Below, piece after piece: positions 7,273 to 12,930 of a stretch of DNA of 12,930 bases (the first letter of the stretch is position 1; the number at the start of each line of letters is the position of its first letter). This stretch comes from Zygnema cylindricum (Eukaryota > Streptophyta > Zygnematophyceae > Zygnematales > Zygnemataceae). The position numbers were made by a program, and so were the translations under genes. The stretch is taken from NCBI GenBank assembly GCA_037447655.1, contig JBBHKE010003174.1, forward strand, positions 1-12,930, written 5' to 3'. The notes beneath the pieces were generated by a model that was given only the letters and a program-made list of their open reading frames with translations, had not been told where the DNA came from and searched no databases.

Positions 7273-7281
7273 ACACGTGGC
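7273..7281 (+). promoter_or_regulatory. G-box / ABRE-like element in 5' LTR
   Basis: ACACGTGGC contains the palindromic CACGTG core with the flanking bases of plant abscisic-acid response elements, which bind bZIP factors. The 3' LTR keeps ACACGTGGCA (core at 12631-12636). A third TTGACACGTGG occurs at 6383-6392 in the part unique to the 5' side. This suggests, without proving, ABA or stress-responsive LTR transcription. Confidence 0.55.
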
Positions 7282-7649
7282 AACACTCTAGTGAACCCCG
7301 AGGATGGAGGAGACAAAACCATGGCGTCGAACATGGGAGGTACGTATTCCTTTGTAGTGCCGTACAGCTGCCATACACATTCTATAGCGGCTAATGTATT
7401 CTTTGTATATATTAGTGTACTTTACAGTCCTCATATTGGTGAAGGTTTGGGTAGATAGGCTTTGTGAATACGTAGGCTAAGACTTCGTCACTTTAGGGGG
7501 TTCTAGAAGTCCTCTCTCCCGGAGGCCATTTGTATATAACTGCTGTCTTTGAACAACGATAATCAACTGCTGGCAGTTATTCTTGTGGGAACTGAAGTGT
7601 GTCAAGGCTATCCTAAAGGCTTAATCTGAGCTGCACATTCAGTGGGACT

Positions 7650-7937
7650 ATGGAGTCCATAGAATTTCAAGTTATGGGCCCACTTTCTAGGGTGCCCATA
7701 TGTGACGGAATAGGGTTTGTTTACTGGGAAACTATGATGGAGGGTGCAATAATGTGCCCTCCACCCGATTTTGGAGGAATTCGGTTCGCAGGATCTTCTG
7801 AATTTACCAGAAGAGGAATGAAGGTGGTAGGCAAGACTGACGATGGTGAGACGGTTACCACCGAGAGTGGAAAAAGAAAAGGAAAAGTTGCGACAAAAGA
7901 AAAAGAAAACAGATTACACATCCATAGTTCTTTTTGA
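7650..7937 (+). pseudogene. Truncated copia gag
   Basis: This is a 95-codon frame from ATG 7650. Early residues contain a Pro-x-x-Asp-Gly...Tyr-Trp-Glu-x-Met-Met pattern (about residues 16-30), close to the FDG...YWK...M start of plant copia capsid proteins. Soon after, the sequence jumps to a Lys/Glu-rich tail (about residues 60-90) like the linker before the nucleocapsid zinc knuckle. Most of the ~200-residue capsid core and any CCHC knuckle are missing, so a large internal deletion is likely. Gag packages element RNA; this product could not. Assignment rests on the short N-terminal motif and the position between LTR and protease. Confidence 0.5.
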
Positions 7938-8434
7938 AAGTTAAAACTATACATTAATCGATGCAGTTTTGTTACAAACTGGAAAAAAATTGGGTCAATT
8001 TATAAATGTGACAGGGACCATACCAGTCCTAACTGAACAGAAAACAAAAAAGAATGATACCACAATCTCGACTTACAAAAACAAAGTAGCAAAACATCTC
8101 ATTCTTATGAGTGTCATGATGATCGGGGGAATCTATGCATTTGTAGGGACAGAAAGTGGTTTACAAAACTCGGAAAAATTCCCTCGATAGCGATAGAGTA
8201 TTGGGATGGGAGAGTGGTTACCACTAGTTTAGTGGGATCAGTGGATCTGAAAGTCGTATTAGATGGAAAGGTAAGGTGTCTATAAGGTGTCAGATGTTTT
8301 GTATATCTATTAGCTAAACAAAAATCTGATCTCTACATCTGAGAGTTTGAGACATGATCCAGATAAGGCGTGTTTACAACTAGTTATCAGAATGAGGTCT
8401 ATTTTACCTGTGTAAAAAGAAGTCAAGTCAGGGA
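7938..8434 (+). pseudogene. Copia protease relic
   Basis: From 8157 to a TAA at 8283-8285 an open stretch begins WFTKLGKIP and continues ...DGRVV...VGSV...VVLDGKVRCL. This matches the C-terminal half of the copia aspartic protease. Just upstream (8121-8148) the active-site area survives only as pieces: a TCGGGGGAATCTATGCAT block reads Ser-Gly-x-Ser-Met-His, but it is preceded by in-frame stops where the catalytic Asp belongs and followed by a stop and frameshift. The enzyme would have cut Gag-Pol and is certainly dead here. Positions 7938-8120 and 8286-8434 hold no motif beyond this. Confidence 0.55.
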
Positions 8435-8716
8435 ATGGTTCGGATCGTCCTAAGCTATGAAAAGAAAGGAGTTTTGTATTCTTGTGTAAATGAAATGATG
8501 ATATGGCATAAAAAGTTGGGGCCTGTGCATCTAAATAGATTGAAAGAAATGAAAAGAAATAGAGTAGTAGAAGGAATTCATTTTGAAGATGATGAGGTGT
8601 TAGATGATTGTAGTGGGTGTGCTCAAGGGAAAACTCACAAAGTGCCCTTCCCAAAAACTGCAACATTTAAGGTAAAGAAGGTTTTGGATTTAGGGCATAG
8701 TGATATATGGGGACCA

Positions 8717-9260
8717 GCTAGAGTTCCATCAGCTACGGGGAAGAGGTATATGCTTACTATCAAAGATGATTGGTCTAAATACATTGGGTTTACTTTCTTA
8801 AGTCTAAGTCCGAAGCTTTAAAGTATTTTCAGGAATATAAAGCATGGAGTGAAAAGCTTGACGGAACTTGTATAAAAAGAATAAAGAGTGATAATGGGGA
8901 AGAATATATGTCTAATCAGTTTGAAGAGTTATTAAAAAAAAGAAAGAATCCAGCATTAGGAGCTTGTCCCTCATAATCCAGAAGATAATGGGGTGGCTAG
9001 AGTTCCATAAGCGGGTGGGAAGAGGTATATGCTCACTACCGCAGATGATTGGTCTAGATACTTCGGGTTTACTTTCTTAAGTCCAACTCTGAAGCTCTTT
9101 AAGGTATTTTCAGGAATATAAAGCATGGAATAAAAAGCTCCACGGAACTTGTATGAAAAGAATAAAAGTGATAATAGGGAGAATATACGCTTAATCAATT
9201 TGAAGAGTTTTTAAGAAAGAGGGAATCCAGCATCAAGAGACTCCAAAAGAGAATAGGGTG
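8717..9260 (+). repeat. Tandem duplication of the integrase core (279 + 265 bp)
   Basis: Copy 1 is 8717-8995 and copy 2 is 8996-9260. They share blocks such as GGGAAGAGGTATATGCT, GATGATTGGTCTA, TTTTCAGGAATATAAAGCATGGA and TCAxTTTGAAGAGTT. The junction fuses ...NGVA to RVP...: the point where VAER should continue jumps back to the ARVP of the core start, apparently through the shared word GGCT(A/G)A. The copies now differ by many substitutions and small gaps, so the duplication is old. Confidence 0.9.
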
Positions 9261-9326
9261 GCTGAAAGATTTCGTTTGTTGACCGATAAAAAAATAGGAA
9301 AACAATTTTGGGCGATGCAATGAATT

Positions 9327-9348
9327 GCGCTAATTATGCGCTAATTAT
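9327..9348 (+). repeat. Perfect 11-bp tandem duplication in integrase
   Basis: GCGCTAATTAT occurs twice head to tail. It shifts the reading frame within the integrase C-terminal region. Confidence 0.85.
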
Positions 9349-9478
9349 CTTAAAAACAGAGTCCTTACCTCAGCCATTAAAGAAGAAACACTATATGAGA
9401 GATGGATTGGTAGAAAACTAAATATATCCCATCTATAAGTATTTAGAAGCCAAGTTTATAGTCTGAACACAGATAAAG

Positions 9479-10456
9479 CCAGCTGGAAAATGGATGCAAA
9501 AGGTAAACCTGGATACTTAGTGGGATATGATGAGGATGTAAAAGGATGCAGAGTTTACGATCTTACCAATAAATACATAATCCTGGTAAAACATCTAATG
9601 GTAATGGATGAAGATAAATCTGTGGATCCCGTTAAATATACAAAAACTGTAAAAATCAGATTTGAAATTGAGACATAAGTTGTATTTGGAGAGACAGCCC
9701 AAAAAGACAATGCTTAGTCAGCTCACGTGTTAAAAAAAAAAAGAGTCTCAACCGGAAGAGAAAGGTTCACTCCATGTTGGTAAAAAGGGAGAAAAAGAGA
9801 CGGAAATGGTTTCCATGGACAAGGGAGTTGAAGAGCATCCAAAGAAAAATCCAAGGACGCCCTTTAAACCAGCAACAAATTTTGAGGGAGGAAGAAAGAA
9901 CAACACAAGGCTTCTAGAAAGGCAAGTAAATAGTAAGCTCACTAATGAGTGAACCTAACACCAGCTCGAATATGGATGCAAAACTTGGATATTTAGTGGG
10001 ATATGATGAGGATGTAAAGGGATACAGAGTTTATGATCTTGCCAAAAAGACATAATTCTGGTAAAACATGTAGTGGTAATGTGTGAAAGCAAATTTGTGG
10101 ATCCCTTAAAATATACAAAAATTGTACTGATCAGATTTGAAACTGATCAAGAATTTGAGACATAAGTTGTATTTCGAGAGACAGCTCAGAAAGACAATGC
10201 AGAGTCAGCTGACATGTAAAAAAAAAAAGAGACTCAGTTAAAAGAGGAGGTCTCACTCTAGACTGGTGAAAAAGAAGAAAGAGACCGAAATGGTCCCTAT
10301 GGATAGGGGAGTTGAGGAGCATCCAAAGAGGAATCCAAGGATGCCCTCTATACTAGCAACAACTTTTGAGGGAGGAAGAAAAAACAGTACAAAGCTTCTT
10401 AAAAAGCAAGTAAACAGTAAGCTTGCTAAACTTTCATATTCGAGTGAACCTCAGAC
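9479..10456 (+). repeat. Tandem duplication of the integrase tail and linker (482 + ~496 bp)
   Basis: Copy 1 is 9479-9960 and copy 2 is 9961 to about 10456. Both start CCAGCT(G/C)GAA(A/T)ATGGATGCAAAA and contain the GYLVGYDEDVKG-coding segment, GTGGATCCC, GACATAAGTTGTATTT, an A-run before GAGACTCA or GAGTCTCA, GAGCATCCAAAGA and GAGGGAGGAAGAAA. They end in GAGTGAACCT. Copy 2 includes AAACTTTCATATTC near its end, which copy 1 lacks. The duplication separates integrase from reverse transcriptase. Confidence 0.9.
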
Positions 10457-10476
10457 ATACTTTGAGGCAGTTAATA

Positions 10477-10514
10477 GTCCAAAAAGCAGCAAATTGTCCA
10501 AAAAGTAGCAAATA
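10477..10514 (+). repeat. 19-bp tandem duplication
   Basis: GTCCAAAAAGCAGCAAATT (10477-10495) is followed by GTCCAAAAAGTAGCAAATA (10496-10514). It lies just after the EAVNSP segment of the reverse transcriptase and introduces a TAG stop. Confidence 0.75.
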
Positions 10515-10667
10515 GGTGACAACCATGAATGAAAAAATGGCATCAATTATGGAGGCTAACACTTAGGATGGTGGACTGCCCACCTGAGGGAAAATCTATT
10601 GGATATAAGTGAGATTTCAAACTAAAACTGAATCCTAACATTAACATAGAAAGGTACAAAGCTAGAC

Positions 10668-10759
10668 TTGTTGCAAAAAGGTACACACAGAAAGCAAGAA
10701 TTGACTATGAGGATTGTTGCAAAAAGATACACACAGAAAAAAAGAATTGACTATGAGGA
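10668..10759 (+). repeat. 46-bp tandem duplication in reverse transcriptase
   Basis: TTGTTGCAAAAAGGTACACA... (10668-10713) is repeated at 10714-10759 with four or so changes. The unit codes for the VAK-YTQK...IDYE block. Because 46 is not a multiple of 3, it causes a frameshift, and the second copy continues into the original ETFAAVV frame. Confidence 0.92.
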
Positions 10760-10985
10760 AACCTTTGCTGCAGTGGTTAGATTTCCCTCTCGGTTAGGAT
10801 CCTCCTACCTCCTAAGTCTGACAGAAGCAAAAGATACTGAGATTCACCAAATGGATATTAAAACAACCTTTCTACATAGGTAATTAGAGGAGGAAATCTT
10901 CATGAGGCAGCTGGAAGGTTTCGTGGAAGAATGACTGTAAATTAAAATCCGCAGATTGATGAATTCCCTGTATAGACTCAAGCAT

Positions 10986-11027
10986 GCACTGAGGTAGTGG
11001 AATATAGCACCGAGGCAGTGGAATATA
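10986..11027 (+). repeat. 21-bp in-frame tandem duplication
   Basis: GCACTGAGGTAGTGGAATATA is followed by GCACCGAGGCAGTGGAATATA (two differences). It duplicates the HALRQWN portion of reverse transcriptase. Confidence 0.9.
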
Positions 11028-11637
11028 AAGATAGATGAATTTCTGACAAGTCTAGGATTTATAAGAATCAGTTATGATCATTCTATTTATTTGTTTGAAA
11101 ATGAGAATGAGGTGATATTTATTGCAATCTATGTTGATGATCTGTAAGTAGTGAGAAAATCGCTTGAAATGATTAACAAATTAAAAAAAAAGTTGAGAAG
11201 TCTGATTGATATGAAAGATATAGGGGAGGTTAGAAACATTTTGGGAATTCGAATGGATAGAGATAGAGGAAAGAAAATCATAAAACTGATTGAGAAATAA
11301 GCTTTAGGAAACATGTTAGAAAAGTCTCAAATGGAGAAAGCCAACAGGTTCTCTTCTCCTATGGATTTGAAAAAGGTTTATGAAGGGAGTTTAGAGGGAG
11401 GAGTGGTGATGATAGATGATTAGATGGATCAAAAATAGTGGAAATTTATGAAAAATATTCCATATGGACAAATTGTATGCAGCCTAATATATTTTATGAA
11501 CTGCACTAGGCCTGATATAGCAACAGCTGTAAGAGCTATGAGTAAGAGTCTAAACAATCCTAGAAAAAGAGATTAGGAGGCAACAAAGAGGGTGATGAGA
11601 TACTTGGTGGGAACAAAGGATTTGTGGTTGCATTTGG

Positions 11638-12126
11638 GTGGGGACAATACTGACATCACCATTAAGTGATGTCACCTATAAAGATGTGCCGATGAGAAGA
11701 TGCACTTCTGGGTATGTTTTGCAAGTTGGGTCCGGAGCTTGCTGTTGGAGCAGCAAGCAACAGAAGTTTGTAGCTCAGTCCACTATGGAGGCTGAGTACA
11801 TGGCTTCCTGTTCTGCTGTAAAAGAGTTAATGAGGGTCAAATCCTTGCTCCAAGAGCTAGTATTTATGAAGAGTGTTGTGCAAAAAATGTTTTGTGATAA
11901 TCAAACCGCCATTGCAATTGTAGCTAATCTTAAGCATCATTTCAAAGCAAAACACATGGATATAAGATTGAGTTTTGTGAGTGAAAAAATTGAGAATAAA
12001 ATAATATAACTAAAATACAGACCATATAGAGAAATTGTTGCTGATATGATGACCAAACCTGGACCTTCTCCAAAGTTGATGTTTTGTAAAGAAAGATGTG
12101 GGTTGAAACATAAGTTAAACCAATAA
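11638..12126 (+). pseudogene. Copia RNase H relic (best preserved domain)
   Basis: The frame 11638-12009 is open for 123 codons. It carries RRCTSGYVLQVGSG, WSSKQQKFVAQSTMEAEYMA (catalytic Glu in EAEY), KELMRVKSLLQEL, CDNQTAIAI (catalytic Asp in CDNQ), and KAKHMDIRLSFVSEKIE. After a stop at 12007-12009 the same frame continues through LKYRPYREIVADMMTKP and CGLKHKLNQ to the natural TAA at 12124-12126, just before the polypurine tract. The upstream Asp region (normally D-A-D-W...) is replaced by DVTYKD with the frame broken. RNase H degrades the RNA strand during element replication. One stop and the upstream breaks inactivate it. Confidence 0.88.
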
Positions 12127-12136
12127 TTAAGGGGAG
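12127..12136 (+). promoter_or_regulatory. Polypurine tract
   Basis: TTAAGGGGAG lies directly against TGTTA of the 3' LTR and directly after the pol stop. This purine run just before TG is the standard plus-strand primer of plant copia elements, and it fixes the LTR start at 12137. Confidence 0.85.
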
Positions 12137-12930
12137 TGTTAAAAAAAAAATTCATAGGTTCTATTTTTTGATTATAGCTCACTCTAGGAGGCTATAGACG
12201 GAGAGTTAGATATGAGTAAGCCATGGTTGCCTCCTTGGTAGCCAAAGAGACAAACTGAGGCAGTAGAGAGAGAAAGAAAGTTGCCTCTAACAAAAAGAGT
12301 GGATTGGTCGGGAGTTGATCCTTGGTTCTATTAGTCCATAGTAGCCGTTTTCCGTATCCATTTGTTGTTGAAGACGCCGATACACACATGCGGTGTTATT
12401 CGGTAATAAACATATTCTGCGCGCATTAATCCATTTAATCCATTTAACGGAATGAATCGTAACTGGCGCACATGAAGAAAGGAGAACATTACGAGCGTAT
12501 GGAACATCCGGCGAGCCGCATAATCGGATGGACAACATAAAAAGATATCCTACGATTAGACAAGCCGCGTGAGCTCCGGCGGACTGGAATGGTTCTTTTG
12601 GCGAATTACGCTAAAAGAGCCACAAATTGACACGTGGCAATACTTTATTGGACGCCGAGGATGGAAGAGACAAAACCACGGCGTCGGACAAGAGAGGTAC
12701 TTATTCCTTAGTGGTGTTGTACAGCTGCCGTACATATTCTATGGCGGTTTATGTATTCTTTGTATATATTAGTGTACTTTACAGTCCTCTATTGGCGGAG
12801 GTTTGGGTAGAGAGGCTTTGTGAGTAGGTAGACTAAGACTTAGTCACTTTTATAATCCATCTGTATATAACTGCTGTCTTTGAACAGTGATAATCAACGC
12901 CGTCTTGGAACAGCGATAATCAACTGCTCC
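12137..12930 (+). repeat. 3' LTR, cut by the window edge
   Basis: It starts TGTTA behind the polypurine tract, and from 12169 it aligns with the 5' LTR from 6815. It lacks the ~450-bp minisatellite-bearing block and a ~30-bp block near 12850. It has an extra copy of TTTAATCCA near 12428-12447 and a 26-bp tandem duplication at its end. It keeps the hairpin, the G-box and two TATA-like words. The true end and target duplication lie beyond 12930. Confidence 0.85.
12876..12927 (+). repeat. 26-bp tandem duplication at the end of the 3' LTR
   Basis: GTCTTTGAACAGTGATAATC... (12876-12901) is followed by GTCTTGGAACAGCGATAATC... (12902-12927). The 5' LTR has a single copy at about 7546-7570, so this duplication arose after insertion or differs between the LTRs. 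Confidence 0.85.

Larger units (their letters stand above)
6325..7575 (+). repeat. 5' LTR (start and end approximate)
   Basis: From 6815 to about 7571 the sequence aligns with 12169 to the window end. TGTTAGAAAATAA at 6325 resembles TGTTAAAAAAAAA at 12137, where the 3' LTR starts behind the polypurine tract, so I place the left edge there. About 450 bp between 6340 and 6814, including a minisatellite, has no counterpart in the 3' LTR. A more cautious left edge is 6815. The right edge is set at a CA after the last shared block (CTGCTGGCA, 7567-7575). A block at about 7490-7524 is also absent from the 3' LTR. Confidence 0.75.
8435..9678 (+). pseudogene. Copia integrase relic with internal tandem duplication
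   Basis: The 128-codon frame 8435-8821 contains the GAG-pre-integrase zinc-binding region (WH...H, then CSGC) and HSDIWGP with the first catalytic Asp codon at 8702-8704, then IKDDWSKY. A frameshift near 8800 moves the reading to another frame, where KSDNGEEY carries the second catalytic Asp (8890-8892). A 279-bp duplication then repeats the core. The VAER motif with the catalytic Glu (9264-9266) appears only after the second copy. The C-terminal part follows: a YL/RV...SA...W.GRK...L region at about 9340-9450, with stops, and the frame 9490-9678 with GYLVGYDEDVKGCRVYD. The full domain order can be read, but no frame is intact, so it is inactive. Confidence 0.85.
10434..11637 (+). pseudogene. 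Copia reverse transcriptase relic
   Basis: The N-terminal part reads EPQTYFEAVNSP (about 10445-10480). After a gap it continues with VD-PPEGK and ERYKARLVAKRYTQK (10573-10690), where a conserved Trp codon has become TGA. After a 46-bp duplication come FAAVVRF and HQMDIKTTFL, with the first catalytic Asp at 10854-10856, and a TAA at 10881. Then follow EEEIFMRQLEGF, a LYRLKHALRQW-like block split by a 21-bp duplication, and the IYVDDL active site (YVDD at 11130-11141) directly followed by a stop at 11145-11147. Later come GEVRNILGI and CTRPDIATAV, the palm/thumb and connection blocks, with several more stops. It would have copied element RNA; it cannot now. Confidence 0.88.
6325..12930 (+). mobile_element. 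Degenerate Ty1/copia LTR retrotransposon inside intron 1
   Basis: Two related LTRs (about 6325-7575 and 12137 to the window end) flank an internal region. Recognisable pieces come in the order gag, protease, integrase, reverse transcriptase, RNase H. Integrase ahead of reverse transcriptase defines the copia (Pseudoviridae-like) order. A polypurine tract abuts the 3' LTR. The orientation is the same as the host gene. Every coding part is broken. LTR-to-LTR identity is about 85-88% by eye in alignable segments, with many C/T and G/A differences, so the insertion is old. If the 5' LTR starts at 6325, the target duplication would be ACCTA (6320-6324), to be found just past the window end. No clear primer binding site was found between 7576 and 7649. 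Confidence 0.9.

Noticed and set aside
7212-7394. Similar ORF in both LTRs (about 7212-7394 and 12569-12772)
   Set aside because: They begin at GTG, differ in length, and their similarity is explained by LTR homology; no domain is present.
7576-7649. Primer binding site for initiator tRNA-Met
   Set aside because: The best candidate, TGGGAACTGAAG, matches the usual TGGTATCAGAGC at only about 7 of 12 positions.

Overview
The window reads as nuclear DNA of a land plant. It is AT-rich, has plant-type TTTAGGG-like repeats, carries a Ty1/copia LTR retrotransposon with plant-style ends, contains several small inverted-repeat DNA elements, and holds the first exon of a plastid-type FGGY carbohydrate kinase ending at a canonical GT splice donor. 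I could not name the species. No bacterial operon, tRNA, rRNA or CRISPR array was seen.

Layout. Positions 1-540 are degenerate low-complexity DNA built from an ~11-bp unit (ATTTGTACTTC-like), followed by a degenerate telomere-like tract at 636-706. Positions 707-2610 hold one unassigned open frame (1256-1735) and otherwise nothing I recognise. Positions 2611-5729 are a nest of non-autonomous DNA transposons. Three share a TIR family beginning TACACCG (2611-3582, 4150-5729, 4323-4944). A PIF/Harbinger-like element (2637-3403) is inserted in the first, and a hAT-like element (5213-5619) with an 8-bp target duplication is inserted in the second. The hAT-like element contains a C18/G22 snap-back tract.

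Positions 5730-6309 hold the presumed promoter and 5' UTR (with a telo-box) and exon 1 of the kinase gene. The exon ends at 6309 with the intron beginning GTGAGA. No further kinase exon is present, so the rest of the gene must lie beyond 12930.

From about 6325 to the window end, intron 1 is filled by one old, degenerate Ty1/copia element in the same orientation as the gene: 5' LTR, truncated gag, broken protease, integrase, reverse transcriptase, RNase H, polypurine tract, then a 3' LTR that runs to the window edge. The two LTRs differ by roughly 12-15% by eye. The element cannot be autonomous: every domain is interrupted by stops, frameshifts or internal tandem duplications.

The most unusual features are: (i) a 14-bp minisatellite of 21 full units with an 84-bp higher-order period, whose unit matches the first bases of the kinase intron; (ii) at least eight independent tandem duplications (11 to ~480 bp) inside a single retroelement; (iii) a TIR family with three nested or neighbouring copies; and (iv) an LTR hairpin next to a G-box/ABRE conserved in both LTRs. 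I found no convincing new multi-gene system. The window is best described as one gene start embedded in layered transposon debris.
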